The position numbers and the translations under genes are program-made. From contig JANFOE010000191.1 of NCBI GenBank assembly GCA_025667525.1, positions 496,001-560,000 on the forward strand: a DNA stretch of 64,000 nt, read 5' to 3'. The number at the start of each line of letters is the position of its first letter. The first letter of the stretch is position 1. Source of the stretch: Glebionis coronaria. Lineage: Eukaryota; Streptophyta; Magnoliopsida; Asterales; Asteraceae. Positions 32,910 to 47,700 of the stretch are shown piece after piece. Below the pieces are notes generated by a model. The model worked only from the letters and a program-made list of their open reading frames with translations, searched no databases and was not told the DNA's origin.

Positions 32910-35904
32910 GATCTTTGTCCTCAAAGATCAATTTATCTTACTACTCGCTTCTTATATAGTTAGATCCATGTGGATATTTCCTCCACATTCGGTCTTTTCT
33001 CACAAGTGTAATTCAATACAATACGCGAGTTTCATCAAACATAACTACGGGAATATGATCAGGCTTAATGTTGACTTACTTTCTCTATCCGTGATGTTCA
33101 TGGGTTTTTTATGAATGCAACTTTTCACTTGATAGACATTTTATCAAGTTCGATATACGAAACATAATTCACGCAGCCCTTGAAGTCCTAGGGTAGATCC
33201 AGCTTATATGCCCTTCAAACCAACCTTTTACATTATCTCAATGGTCCCATACAATGGGGACTTATTTCTCATGATCTTTCAGATCATCAATTCATTTTTC
33301 CAAGGTGAAAATTTTTGGCATAACTTCGCTACCCATCCTGCACTTCAAGATCTACATTTCATATTCACATAACCTCCTGCCCACTACCAGCAGTCAATAA
33401 TCAGATCCTAATTTCAACAATTATTTCAGGTCTCGCATGTCGGGTATTTTGTAAGGTTAGGTTTGTCATCATAGGAAACCTTAAACCTAAAAGACATGTC
33501 CAACTCACAATGGGTGTATGTCGGGTGTCTTCCTCCCAACTCCTGCTTACAGATGCTCTCATATTTAGATCCTCACAAGATTCGATCTCGATCCTAATAC
33601 GATAATTATCAATGATAATCTCTCCAAAGGAAAACGATTATATGGTTTATTACCAAAGGTCAATCATTCAAGCATAAAACAACACTTCTATTGTTTCGTA
33701 TCATTACTTTACCTTGTCCCTTCGATTGGGGTGATAAACAGTACTCTCATCAAGGTTCGTTCTGAATGCCTTCTGAGCAAATCTCTAGAAATTCGATGCG
33801 AAGCGAGGATCTTGATAGAGATGATCGATACAGGCACACTATGTTTACACAACACCTTTAAATACAAAAGAGTCAATTTCTTCATCGAGAGTCTATCATT
33901 AATAGGAATGATATTAGCAGATTTGGTCAGTCTGTCGACGATGACACAAATCGAATCAAATTCAGATGATGACCTTTGCAATAGTTAGACGTTTACTAAT
34001 GTATGAGGCGATGGCTGCCTTTATAATTTGCCATTAGTACAACTTCTTTAGATAAAGATACATTAAATCAGAAATGACATGAATAGAATACTTAATCTTA
34101 TGAGATTCCAACATAACTAAATCTTGAAATCCTCCATACTTAGGCAACCACAAGCGGCCTTTAAAACATTTAACGCCATCGGCTTCTCAATTCTAATGGT
34201 TCACATTTGCCGCGAATCACTTTTATTATCTATATTATCCTTTTTACAAGTATCGGCTATTTTTAAATTGCTCAGGAAAATTATTTTGCACCGTCATTAC
34301 TAAGGCACACATCCTAATTGATTCTTTATCTTTTCTACATAATGTGTCAGTAATTACATTCACCTTCCCCGATGAAATTAATATCATGACCGTATTCATT
34401 CAAAATTTCTTTCTTCATATTTTCTAAGTTTTAGTTCCGTCTCATCTATTACCTTTATTAGTTTCGCTCAATCCGACGTTTAAAGCGTCGATAAATATTA
34501 CAAGTAATTAAATAATAAATATTTAATTTTTATGAAACCTCAACGTCAAAAAATTTAAATTACTCAATTATAGAAAAAGGTTAAAAATATATTTGAATTT
34601 AATTAACAATATTTTAGTTGATTTATCGAAAGTAATTAATAAGATCCGTAATGTTTGAAAAATCTTTGTTTATACTTTGGTCAAAATTTTCTTAGTTGAA
34701 AAGCAAAAATTGTCGCTTCAAATTCTAAGTCATGGTTTAAATGGTTTTCCTTAATTCCTCCTAGGTTGTCTTGAGGTATACACAAACATTTACCCCTAAA
34801 GGAGTTTAGTTAAATTATTTGGGTATACGGGAATGATTCCTTAAAATCCTTTGATAAATATTTGTCAAAACATTTTTGCACTTTCTTTTTGGTATAACCC
34901 AAAGTCTTAAATGGCTCTAATGTTTGAGGAGTCAATATATTCCATTATCTATTAATCACACGGTCAAATAACGTAAATGATTAAGCCTTAAATCACATGT
35001 TAAATACTCAAGGTACAGGTTTTCATTGCTCGGCTAATTCAGGGCAGTCTATAAATGATTATTAACTCCTTCTTATTATTATAAACAAACAAATGGTCCT
35101 TAATGATCACAAGCATGAATCTATCAAATTACAGCCTACACACGTGATTCACCAAATTTATGGATGCTACATGTGCATTGGTCAATCCAAACGACATAAC
35201 ATGAAACTCATAATGTTCATTACGAGTCCCGGATGTAGTGATTGGAATAGATAATCTTTTTCGCGGATGCGAAGTTGATGATAACCATGCCGTGGATTAA
35301 ATTTTTGAATATACGCTAGAACCTTGTAAATGATCGAACAAATCTATCATCTTGGGTAGTGGATATAGATTTTGATCATCAATTTACCTAGTTCACGGTA
35401 ATTCAACAAATATAAGGAATGATAACACCATAGCTCTTCATAATGACGAGCTCGGTAGAATAAAAGCTTTCTCCAACAACTCTCTCAGTTGTACGGTAAT
35501 TCTTTTAATTCAGATAGTGCTGACGCACAGTGCACACGCCACAGGTGCAGCACCAGGAATATAATCAATACCAAATTCAACTTGCCTTAATCACGAAGGT
35601 CTAGGTAATTCACCAGCAAATACCTCCGAAAGTCTCAAATAACAGGAAAATATTTTAATAAATTTGCTTTTAAGTTCTTCTTAGATTACAAGATCTATGA
35701 CTAGTTTATAACCATTAATGGTAAAATTTCAAATCTAAATGCAGGATATGGTCATCCATCAAGAATTATTTAGATCACTTTTGATAATCAGCATCTTATC
35801 TTTTAGGGGAATTCTACTCGGATTCCCATCAATTAAAACAATGACATTATGTCATAGTCAATCAATCCATTCTACTAGCACAATCAACTTTCCAGTTTCA
35901 TTAC
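32910..35904 (-). pseudogene. Element X pol remnant, 3' part (RT, integrase, chromodomain)
   Basis: Minus-strand reading gives, from right to left, a decayed RT (35030-35610) with II-KD in place of FIDD near 35091-35110, then integrase at 33709-33990 (FDSICVIVDRLTKSANIIPIND, LCKHSVPVSII). Just after SVPVSII a one-base deletion shifts the frame and removes the second catalytic Asp, and the next conserved Trp codon is TAG. Traces of the end of pol (PVNIMDRE-like) lie at 33080-33120. The order RT, integrase, chromodomain fits a chromovirus. Other small frames here are shadows. The enzyme functions are lost. Confidence 0.65.
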
Positions 35905-38900
35905 TGTGATAATCCGTCAATTTATGGTTGATATTTTATTCTCAATATTTATTTGAAAATATTATTTTATGAACTCACTTATTTTTGGGAAGAAATTTGG
36001 ATTTACGTCTTGAAGTAGCATCGACTACGTTTAAACCGGAGGATTCTACGTTACGTGCTTACGTTTACATACACCGTCTTTGGTGACAGTCCGACGTTTC
36101 AGAAAATAAATTTGTCCGTGAATATTATTTTGAGATTTTAAGTTTGTGTTGGTTCATAAACTCACAAATTTACGAGAAGAGATTAGGACTTACGATTTTA
36201 TTTTAACGTCCTTTACGACTAAACCGAAAACCCTAGGATTAGGTTTTTACGTTTTCGAACTCCGTTTTTGATGAGACAATTTTTATTGGATTCGTTTTGT
36301 GTCGTTGATTCATAATTTATAAAAACGTTTTTCGTAAAACGACCCGAGGGCACGCAAATCGAGGAAACTAGAATCGAGGAGTACCCGTAAATAAATGGGG
36401 ATGAGACAAGTGGGACACTTGTCCCACCCCCACTCAAACCGGCCCTAACTAGCCACAATGCTCCTTCTGTGTCAAGTTTTAAGCTAACTAGCAACACTTG
36501 TTGCTAAAGCTTACTATGTAAGCCACTTCCATCAAAACCACTGGCAACAAACTACTTCCTCATTTCCCATCCATGCAAAACACATACTCTCTCTCTCTAA
36601 GCCATTTTGGCCGTCCCTCATCACTCACAAACACCCATCATTTATCAAATTTAACTACAAAATCCTATGTTGTTCATACACATGTTGAAGCCCTCTTGAA
36701 GCTCTCTTGAATGGTGGTGATTATAACATCCAAGGAGGAGTTTCCATGGATTCTTGGGTCTGATTTTCCACAAGGAGTTTATGAAGATTGGTGGTCTTGA
36801 AGATGGTCTTGGTGCATCACAAGTTTCTCCATCAAAATCCATGTTTTGATCAACCTACATCAACTTGGTGGTATAAAGATTGTCCTCCTCATCTTCTTGT
36901 TATTTTTGATTATGTAATCTTGTATTTCTTTTACTTATGTATATGTATATGATGATGAATGATGATTAAAAATATTGTGTGGGGATTTGGTGTTGATAAA
37001 CATGCTTAAAAAGATGAAAGACTATAAGAAACAAGGCTAAAATCTTGTTTAAATTTGTTGGCTGTATAAAACAGTAAAGAAACATGTCATGAACTGATAA
37101 AATGATGAACTAGAATTAATATACAGTAAGCTATGGGTCTTGTACACATGTGAGAGTTGGCCATGCAATGGAATCATTGTAATGAATAAGATATGATCAA
37201 AACAAGTTTAAAGTACAAATCTGAGTTCACTGTTTTGGACGATTTTTAGAAAATACTTAGAAGATGATTTAACAGTAGCTATAGAAGAGTTAAATGGAGC
37301 ACATATCATGTAGTTTATGTGATAAACATTTGAGCTTCTATCTCCATATAGAACTCTAGATATGGCAGTTTTGGTGAATATGAAAATAAAAATCAGATTT
37401 TGAGAATTAATGTTTATTATTATTATATAAGCACTCAAAATTATATTGTATAAAATGTAAAATAAAAAAACCCACTAACTTATAGATTTTATTTATATAA
37501 ATATGTAAAAGGTTAAATAAGTGTATAAATTATAAAATGGTAGTGGAATAATACTTATAAGTAATAAAAACTATAAACTTGATTTTTACGACTTTTTCGG
37601 CTATTACCGTAAAATTAACGTTTTTCGCCAATTAAAACTTAGACGATCAAACCCGTCTAATGTAAAGTTTTTAAAAGTTATATAATGATATATAAGTAAC
37701 TAATACAAGTAAAAACCGATAAAACCCGAACCATAGAACATACGGACATTAACGAGCTAACTAAGCATATTGGACTAATAATTGGACTAAATAAGATAAA
37801 CACTTATAAAAAGTACTTATTGGGCTTAACCCATTTGGGCCCAACATGTAAAGTATAGATACTGATAATATAAGTATAAAATGGATTAAAACAAGTTAAA
37901 GAACTTATAATAAGCTTATTGGACTTAAAACGTGTAAATAGGTAAAACTAGTAAACTAGTATAAAAGTTATCGACATATAACACTAAAATGAGTAAACGA
38001 GAATATGTAACCCACTTGATCATCATATATATAATCATCATATGTATACATAATTGTTATTTTTATAAAGTCATTGGACAGGAGTCTAAGACGAGTATTA
38101 TTTGTCTAGGTTTCCGTGATTGAAGCACGCACCGTACGTCCGAATTGCCGATAACCCGCCTTCCCACATCAACGTGAGTTCATAGCCTCGCACTCTTTTA
38201 AATGTTTTATAAATATTTTATAAACCCGCGAGGGAGATAACATGTTAGTCTTTATAAAACAGGACACCTTTTTTCCCGATTGTTTGTTTATTGATTTGGA
38301 CCCGAATGATTGTATGACCCGATTGTATGACCCGATAAATGATTAAAGGACCCGATAGATGAAATAAAATGGATTATTAAAGTTAGGTTATGTCACTAAA
38401 AGTCCCATTATCATGAATTGTGAACTACCGGGATTTGGTAGACGCTTGTGCATATAATAGTACTATCTGGGGACGATCACCCCAGTTCGCGCCTTGACGG
38501 TTGATCCCCGTCGTGCCACATCGATTGGTAAGCGAATTTATGTATGAGAAGATTTCCATAGCGTGACCTTTGTGACGACACGCTACTTTAGATGGGAAAA
38601 TTGAGTATCGGGTTAGCTACCCGTTGTTGGTTTAGTAAGGTAACAATGTCATGCGGCTTATAATAATCCAAACTAACGAAATACTACTAGACGCTCCGAA
38701 TTACGATGTATTGTCTGACTAGCAATACAGGGTCATACTATTGATATTATGTTCGTGTTTTGGTTTTATAACCATAATCATATAACGGTTTTTATTTAAT
38801 CTATACAACGTTGCAAAACGTATTGTATGGTGTTTTAAACGACAATGATTCGTATAATTGTTTTTAAGGCAAATGCCTATATTATGATTTGATAAAGATT

Positions 38901-39323
38901 TGTATAAAATGATTTTGGCTATTTTATGGCCTATTACAATGATTTGTACAAAATGATTTTCGGTAATAATTTTATACCGATTTTATATTGGTGGATTTTA
39001 TTAAACTCTATGAATTCACTCGACGTTATCGCTGACCTTTTCTTTTAACATGTTTTATCTCAGGTACTTGAAGGTAATTCTCGGGAAGACAACAAGATTT
39101 CATGGCCCGCACTTAAACAATATTTTCCATTCAAATACTTTGTAAAACTTTGTATGAAATAATATGATTTGGGACCGATGTAACTTTGGTATTTATGAAT
39201 GGAAATGCTTTATAAATAAACGACGCGATTTTTATGCGTTGTCTATGATGTGAGTAATGTGTTATCCCCTAACACCAACTAGTCTTCCGCGGTATTGAGT
39301 TGTATAAATTTGGGGGTGTTACA
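35905..39323 (+). mobile_element. 5' LTR of element Y (3419 bp)
   Basis: It starts TGTGATAATCCGTC and ends GGGGGTGTTACA, directly before the primer site. A degenerate TATA-like TATGTAAG lies at 36515-36522, followed by a CT-rich stretch (near 36587). The conserved late module with TTATCTCAGGTAC is at 39008-39067. No gene is contained. Confidence 0.85.
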
Positions 39324-39326
39324 GTT

Positions 39327-39338
39327 TGGTACCAGAGC
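39327..39338 (+). other. Primer binding site of element Y
   Basis: TGGTACCAGAGC matches TGGTATCAGAGC (initiator-Met tRNA) at 11 of 12 positions, 3 bp after the LTR end. Confidence 0.75.
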
Positions 39339-39501
39339 TCTCGTTATAGAGAACGAAAGATTTTTAAAACCAAGGTTTTGAATAAAACATTTCAAAATCT
39401 TTTAACTATAAACATTTTTCTAAAAATGTCTAAAAATCTTTTGACTATAACGGTGCCGAAGAATTCTCGAGTTACCGACAAGGCCAGACTGAGAAGTGTT
39501 A

Positions 39502-39628
<127 letters not shown>

Positions 39629-39652
39629 CTTGATTTATATATATATATATAT

Positions 39653-41779
39653 GATGTAATTTTTATTACATGATTGTTTGATGATTATGTTGATATTTAT
39701 ACGAGGTATTTATACGACGTAGATTGTCACAAGAAACCCTAACTCCCCTAGTAAATTAATCGAAGCTATTCTCGTAGGAATTCTAGCTATCCTAGATCTA
39801 AACCAAGTTGTGGATATTTATGATCCCAACAAATGGTTGATATTCGTAGAAATGTTGATATTAGTTGATAGTGATATTAAAGAAGAATTGGCGAGATTAA
39901 ATCTGATATCGATGTCATGACGATCTTTCCATATAGAGTGGAGTTTGACAAAACGTTATCACCTGGAAAGATGTCATCTGATTCGCTGTCATCCAATTCT
40001 TAAATTGAAATCGAAAGGGTGAATGTTGCACTTGAGGCTGTCATTGGAACCATTACCCAAAAGCCTCATGCCACTAATACCTTTCCGAGAAGCCTAGTTG
40101 AATGATCAAGTCATTTCATACTAGTGACTCATTTGATAATTGTTGTTGTAAGAGCTATAGGATTGGAAATTAAGTATTGATTCATATTGAGCTTTTACTG
40201 CCCTTTTAAGGTGTAAGAATAAAATTGAAAGTATTGAAGAATGAAGTAGGATATCGCATTGAGAATAAAATTGGTTGAAACTTGAATAAAGTAAAATTTA
40301 ACTTGTATGGAATATGAGATTGTTAAGAGGAAGTCGTTAAGTTCTTTGATTGAATTATAAGGTTTTAAATGATTGTTAGATCGTGTTAAGTGTTGTTCCT
40401 AGGCCATTGTCCACTAACGAGGATGCCCAGTGTCCAATAAATAAATTGAAGAAATCTTCTTCTGAATTGGGACCAATGGATCTTCCGGGACATATGGAAC
40501 ACCTAATGACTCTTGTAGATTAGTATTCATTGTGGTATCTTTTAAAAATCCCTAACTTAACTGAGATATCAGTTGGTAGGATGAGTTCTGAGAATTGTAT
40601 GACATAGTGACACGTAATGTGTTACGGTACAATTTTGACTTGTTTGTGATTAATGAAAAGACTACCTTTGATTGCTAAATCCTACATGTATCGATGTTAT
40701 CTATCCTTTATTGCTTCATCCTAATGTTCGCATTAGTGATGCAACCATTGAACTAGTACTCATCTTGAAATGAGTTACGTTGTGGATTATTCTTCTGAGT
40801 GCCATCGAGAACATGAACCTCATGATTTCTTGGCTAAGCTCATTTCCTATCATATTGTAGTTACTTCTTGGTGAACAACTCTTCATCACTCTTTTGCAGA
40901 TCACACATTGTTTTTATAAAGTTAAAACGGTATCCTTTGAGAAAATTTAATTTTCATCACTATAAGGATTATTCAAAGTGAGATTTATAAGTGACCGTTA
41001 TCGAAATGAAGTTGTTTATGAAACACCTTAGAAAACTTAATTGTTTTCATAACAAAGAAAATCTTTGTAAATTTATTCTTGATTCTTATTTAAGAATTAA
41101 GCATGAAAATGTTTTTATTATAAACATGATGATAAAATTTTGAAGAACTGAGTGTTGCATCGTTAATCTTGAAATTGTATATAGTTGGGCGCCTACATAC
41201 AATTTAGAATTGACCATGCAAGGCTGATTAGTAGTCACCATAAAACTGATTAATAAGCACTAAATTTTCCTTGAAGATTGTGAAAGAATAAAATTTATGA
41301 GATCTGCAAGAAGTGAAAAATAAGGACATAGTGTTAGGGACACCTACATATGTTCCTGTAGCATCTATTCTTCTAAGTCGAATTTACTCATCTGTGGAAA
41401 TTGTCTTACTTGACAATTGACAATTCTTTCTTGTCCAATTCTCTCGTAGTAAGGTTCTTAGGAAAAGTATCTGATTACCAAGTGTTGATACCCGACTGGA
41501 TGTATTGACGTTCTTATCATTTCTTATGATTTGGTTTCATTTGAATGACCTGGGTAACGATCTGAGGAGCTTTCGAATGCGTACTCAAATTATGAAAACA
41601 TGGGATATATTCATATTTGTTAAATGTTTTCATCTGTATCTGATTTGAAATTCTCTCGCATAGATAATGTGTTGACCTTACTCTTTAAATGCCAGTTATG
41701 TCTCCAGATATCCTTGAATTTTGAAGGATTATGAGTTATTATTAGACTTTTGAGAAGTTCACATCTTATCGACGGCAAT
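39653..41779 (+). pseudogene. Decayed leader/gag region of element Y
   Basis: No intact frame. A short segment near 40005-40190 translates as IEIERVNVALEAVIGTITQKP and ILVTHLI and is matched by the minus-strand frame at 49752-50003 in X, so it is an ancestral shared feature. I cannot identify a capsid motif or zinc knuckle, so assignment to gag rests only on position between primer site and protease. Confidence 0.35.
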
Positions 41780-42640
41780 AAAAGTGGAAAGTTGATAGTG
41801 CCAGTAGAATGGATTGATTGATTATGACATGACGATATTGTCTTAATTGATGGGAACTCGAATAGAATTCCCCTAAATGATAAGATGTTGATTATCAAAA
41901 GTGATCTAAATAATTCTTGATGGATGATTTTATCCTGCATTTAGACTTGAAATTATAACGTGAATGGTTGTGAATTAGTCATAGATATTGTAATCTAGAA
42001 AGAACCTAATATGAATTTATTAAAAGATGTCCCTGCTATCTGAAACTTTAGGAGGTATTTGTTGATGAATTAACTAGACTTTTGCCATTAAGGCAAGTAG
42101 AATTTGGTATTAATTATATTCTCGGCGTTGCACCTGTGGCTTGTGCACTTTACGTCAGCACCATCTAAATTAAAGGAATTACCGTACAACTGAGAGCGTT
42201 GTCGGAGAAAGATTTTATTCTACCAAGCCTGTCATCATGAAGAGCTATGGTGTTATCATTCCTTATATTTATAAATTACTGTGAACTGAGTAAATTGACA
42301 ATCAAAAACGATATCCATAACTCCAAATGGAAGATTTGTTCGATCATTTACAAGGTTCTAGCGTATGTTTTAAAGACTTGATCCACGGCATGGTTATCAT
42401 CAACTTCGCATCTGCGGAAAAGATGATGTATTCCAATCACTACATCCGGTACTTGTAATGAACATTATGAGTTTCACGTGATGACGTTTGGATTAACTAA
42501 TACACATGTAGCATTCATAAATTTGGTGAATCACGTGTGTAGGCTGTAATTTGATAAATTCATGCTCGTGATCATTAAGGACTATATGTTTGTTTATAAG
42601 AATAAGAAGAAGTTAATAATTATTTATAGATTGCCCTAAA
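41780..42640 (+). pseudogene. Protease-RT remnant of element Y
   Basis: Pieces of a gypsy pol are recognisable across frames: PVEWID (from MDWL) near 41800, LPLRQVEFGINYI near 42094, NEHYEFHVMTFGLTNTHVAFINLVNHVC near 42460-42540, then FDKFMLVIIKDYMFVYKNK. The RT catalytic FIDD is replaced by IIKD (42571-42585), and a large part of the palm is lost. X has the same D-to-K change. Confidence 0.65.
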
Positions 42641-42735
42641 TTGGCTAAGCAATAAAAACCTGTACCTTGAATAATTAACATGTAATTTTAAGATTTAATC
42701 CTTTACATAAAGTGACCGTTCGATTAATGATGGTA

Positions 42736-42737
<2 letters not shown>

Positions 42738-42795
<58 letters not shown>
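42738..42795. repeat. (AT)n microsatellite, about 29 repeats
   Basis: A 58-bp pure AT run lies in the decayed region between RT and integrase of Y. X lacks an equivalent run. Confidence 0.85.
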
Positions 42796-42797
<2 letters not shown>

Positions 42798-43639
42798 ACT
42801 CTTCAATATTTAGAAGTCATTTAAAACTTTGAGTTATACTAAAAAGAAAGTGCAAATATATTTTTGACAAATGTTTTAACAAAGGATATTAAGGGATTAT
42901 TCCCTTATACACAAACCATTTAACTAAACTTCTGTTTAGGGGTAAATGTTTGTGTATACTTCTAGACAACCTAAGAAGAATTTAGGAAACTATATAACTT
43001 ATTACTTGAAATTGAAACAACACTTTTTGCTTTTCAACTAAGAAAATTTTGACCAAAATATAAACAAAAATATTTCGAACATTTACGGATCTTACTAATT
43101 AGTTTTGATAAATCAACAAAAATCTTGTTAATTAAATTCAAATTTATTTTGAACATTTTATATAATTGGTCGAACTAAGAAATTTAAAATTTTTACGTTT
43201 ACGTTTCATAAAAATTTAATAATTATTATTTAATTAATTCTAATAATTATCGACGCTTTAAAACGTCAGATTAAGCAAAACTGATAAAAATGATAGTTGA
43301 GACGAAACTAAAACTTAGAAAATATAAAGAACCAATTAGGATGTATTCCTTAGTAATGACGGTGCAAAATAAAATTGCCGAACAATTTAAAAATAGCCGA
43401 TGATTGTAAAAAGGATAATTTAGATAATAAAAAGTGGTTCGCGACTAATGTGAACCTTTAGAATTGAGAAGCCAATAGCGTTAAATGTTTTAAAGGCCAC
43501 TTGTGGTTGTCTAAATATGGAGGATTGTGAGATATAGTTATGTTGGAATTTGTAAGTATAAGTATTCTATTTATGTCATTTATGACTAAAAGTATCTTTG
43601 TTTGAAGAAGTTGTACTGATGGCAATTATGAAGGCAGAC

Positions 43640-43935
43640 ATCGCCTCATACATTAGTAAACGTCTAGCTATTGCAAAGGTCATCATCTGAATTTGATTCG
43701 ATTTGGGTCATCGTCGACAGACTGACCAAATCTGCTAATATCATTCTTGTTAATGATAAATGCAAAAGAGTTATGTAAACATAGTGTGCCTGTATCGAAC
43801 ATCTATATCAAGATCCTCGCTTCGCATCGAATTTCTAGAGAATTGCTCAGAAGTCGTTGGGAACGAACCTTGATGAGAGTATTGTTTACCACCCCAAATC
43901 GAAGGGACGAGGGAAAGTAACGATACAAAGTAATA
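43640..43935 (+). pseudogene. Integrase remnant of element Y
   Basis: SSEFDSIWVIVDRLTKSANII begins near 43683. A deletion relative to X follows, then SVPVSN and, after a one-base frameshift, DPRFASNF, a TAG, AQKSLGTNLDESIVYHPKSKG. The frameshift, the loss of the second catalytic Asp and the TAG are also in X. Confidence 0.7.
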
Positions 43936-44379
43936 TAAGTGATGTTTTATGTTTGAATGAATGACCTTTAGTAATAAATCGTATAATCGTTTTCCTTTGG
44001 AGAAATTATCAGTGATAATCATCATATTAGGATCGAGATCGAATCTTGTTAAGATTTAGAAATTAGAGCATCTGTAAGCAGGAGTTGAGATGAAGACACC
44101 CGAAAAACACCCATTGTTAGTTGGACATGTCTTTTAGGTTTAAGGTTTCCTATGATGGCAAACCTAACCTTACAAAATACCCGACCCGCGAGATCTGAAA
44201 TGATTGTTGAAATTAGGATCTGATTATTGACTGCCGGTAGTGGGCAAGAGGTTATGTGAATATGAAATGTAGATTTTGAAGTGCCAGATGGGTAGCGAAG
44301 TTATGCCAAAAATTTTAACCTTGAAAAAATGAATTCATGATCTGACAAATCATGGGATACAAGTCCCCGTTGTATGGGA

Positions 44380-44749
44380 CCATTGAGATGATGTAAAAGA
44401 TTTGGTTTGAAAGGCATATAAGCTGGATCTACCCAAGGACTTCAAGAGACGCGTGAATTATGTTTCGTATATCAAACTTGATGGAATATCTATCAAGTGA
44501 AAATCTGAATTCCTCTTAATAAAGCTTAGATCGGCGAAAAGTTGCATTTATCAGAAACCCGTGAACATCATGGATAGAGAAAGTAAGTCAACATTTAGCC
44601 TGATCTTATTCCCGTAGTTATGTTTGATAAAACTCGCGTATTGCAATGAATTGCACTTGTGAGAAAATACCGAATGTAGAGGAAATACCCACATGGCTTT
44701 AACTCTATAAGAAGCGAGTAGTAAGATGATCTTTGAGGACAAAGATTCT
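44380..44749 (+). pseudogene. 3' end of pol in element Y (chromodomain region)
   Basis: A short match QKPVNIMDRESKS (near 44557-44595) resembles the conserved PVEIMDREVKRL segment before the chromodomain of Asteraceae chromoviruses (recalled). The rest is scrambled by indels. It ends just before the polypurine tract. Confidence 0.45.
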
Positions 44750-44765
44750 GTTTAGGGGTAAATGC
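44750..44765 (+). other. Polypurine tract of element Y
   Basis: GTTTAGGGGTAAATGC abuts the 3' LTR start at 44766. Confidence 0.7.
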
Positions 44766-47700
44766 TGTGACAATCCGTCAATTTATGGTTGATATTTTAT
44801 TCTCAATATTTATTTGAAAATATTATTTTATGAACTCACTTATTTTTGGAAGAAATTTGGATTTACGTCTTGAAGTAGCATCGACTACGTTTAAACCGGA
44901 GGATTCTACATTACGTGCTTACGTTTACATACACCGTCTTTGGTGACAGTCCGACGTTTCAGAAAATAAATTTGTCCGTGAATATTATTTTGAGATTTTA
45001 AATTTGTGTTGGTTCATAAACTCACAAATTTACGAGAAGAGATTAGGACTTACGATTTTATTTTAACATCCTTTACGACTAAACCGGAAACCCTAGGATT
45101 ACGTATTTACGTTTTCGAACTCCGTTTTTGATGAGACAATTTTTATTGGATTCGTTTTGTGTCGTTGATTCATAATTTATAAAAACATTTTTCGTAAAAC
45201 GACCCGAGGGTACGCAAATCAAGGAAACTAGAATCGAGGAGTACCCGTAAATAAATGGGGATGAGACAAGTGGGACACTTGTCCCACCCCACTCAAACCG
45301 GCCCTAACTAGCCACAACGCTCCTTATGTGTCAAGTTTTAAGCTAACTAGTAACACTTGTTGCTAAAGCTTACTATGTAAGCCACTTCCATCAAAACCAC
45401 TAGCAACAAACTACTTCCTCATTTCCCATCCATGCAAAACACTTAATCTCTCTCTCTAAGCCATTTTGGCCGTCCCTCATCACTCACAAACACCCATCAT
45501 TGATCAAATTTAACCACAAAATCCTATGTTGATCATGCACATGTTGAAGCCCTCTTGAAGCTCTCTTGAATGGTGGTGATTATAACATCCAAGGAGGAGT
45601 TTCCATGGATTCTTGGGGCTGATTTTCCACAAGGAGTTTATGAAGATTGGTGGTCTTTAAGATGGTCTTGATGCATCACAAGTTTCTCCATCAAAATCCA
45701 TGTTTTGATCAACCTACATCAACTTGGTGGTATAAAGATTGTCCTCCTCATCTTCTTGTTATTTTTGATTATGTAATCTTGTATTTCTTTTACTTATGTA
45801 TATGTATATGATGATGAATGATGATTAAAAATATTTTGTGGGGATTTGGTGTTGATAAACATGCTTAAAAAGATGAAAGACTATAAGAAACAAGGCTAAA
45901 ATCTTTGTTTAAATTTGTTGGCTGTATAAAACAGTAAAGAAACATGTCATGAACTGATAAAATGATGAACTAGAATTAATATACAGTAAGCTATGGGTCT
46001 TGTACACATGTGAGAGTTGGCCATGCAATGGAATCATTGTAATGAGTAAGATATGATCAAAACAAGTTTAAAGTACAAATCTGAGTTCACTGTTTTGGAC
46101 GATTTTTAGAAAATACTTAGAAGATGATTCAACAGTAGCTATAGAAGAGTTAAATGGAGCACATATCATGTAGTTTATGTGATAAAAAGTTGAGCTTCTA
46201 TCTCCATATAGAACTCTAGATATGGCAGTTTTGGTGAATATGGAAATAAAAATCAGATTTTGAGAATTAATGTTTATTATTATTATATAAGCACTCAAAA
46301 TTATATTGTATAAAATGTAAAATAAAAAAAACCCACTAACTTATGGATTTTATTTATATAAATATGCAAAAGGTTAAATAAGTGTATAAATTATAAAAAT
46401 GGTAGTGGAATAATACTTATAAGTAATAAAAACTATAAACTTGATTTTTACGACTTTTTCGGCTATTACCGTAAAATTAACGTTTTTCGCCAATTAAAAC
46501 TTAGACGATCAAACCCGTCTAATGTAATGTTTTTAAAAGTCATATACTGATATATAAGTAACTAATACAAGTAAAAACCGATAAAACCCAAACCATAGAA
46601 CATACGGACATTAACGAGCTAACTAAGCATATTGGACTAATAATTTGACTAAATAATATAAACACTTATAAAAAGTACTTATTGGCTTAACCCATTTGGG
46701 CCCAACATGGAAAGTATAGATACTGATAATATAAGTATAAAATGAATTAAAACAAGTTAAAGAACTTATAATAAGCTTATTGGACTTAAAACGTGTAAAT
46801 AGGTAAAACTAGTAAACTAGTATAAAAGTTATCGACATATAACACTAAAATGAGTAAACGAGAATATGTAAACCCACTTGATCATCATATATATATAATC
46901 ATCATATGTATACATAATTGTTATTTTTATAAAGTCATTGGACAAGAGTCTAAGACGAGTATTATTTGTCTAGGTTTCCGTGATTGAAGCACGCACCGTA
47001 CGTCCGAATTGCCGATAACCCGCCTTCCCACATCAACGTGAGTTCATAGCCTCGCACTCTTTTAAATGTTTTATAAACCCGCGAGGGAGATAACATGTTA
47101 GTCTTTATAAAATAGGACACCATTTGTCCCGATTTTTTGTTTATTGATTTGGACCCGAATGATTGTATGACCCGATAAATGATTAAAGGACCCGATAGAT
47201 GAAATAAAATGGATTATTAAAGTTAGGTTATGTCACTAAAAGTACCATTAGCATGAATTGTGAACTACCGGGATTTGGTAGACGCTTGTGCATATAATAG
47301 TACTATCTGGGGACGATCACCCCAGTTCGCGCCTTGACGGTTGATCCCCGTCGTGCCACATCGATTGGTAAGCGAATTTATGTATGAGAAGATTTCTATA
47401 GCGTGACCTTTGTGACGACACGCTACTTTAGATGGGAAAATTGAGTATCGGGTTAGCTACTCGTTGTTGGTTTAGTAAGGTAACAATGTCATGCGGCTTA
47501 TAATAATCCAAACTAACGAAATACTACTAGACGCTCCGAATTACGATGTATTGCCTGACTAGCAATACAGGGTCATACTATTGATATTATGTTCGTGTTT
47601 TGGTTTTCATAACCATAATCATATAACGGTTTTTATTTAATCTATACAACGTTGCAAAACGTATTGTATGGTGTTTTAAACGACAATGATTCGTATAATA

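Noticed and set aside
33709..33981. C-terminal half of the frame (IKILASHRIS...) as a novel domain
   Set aside because: It is integrase read in the wrong frame after a one-base deletion; the correct frame gives DPRFAS-like sequence.
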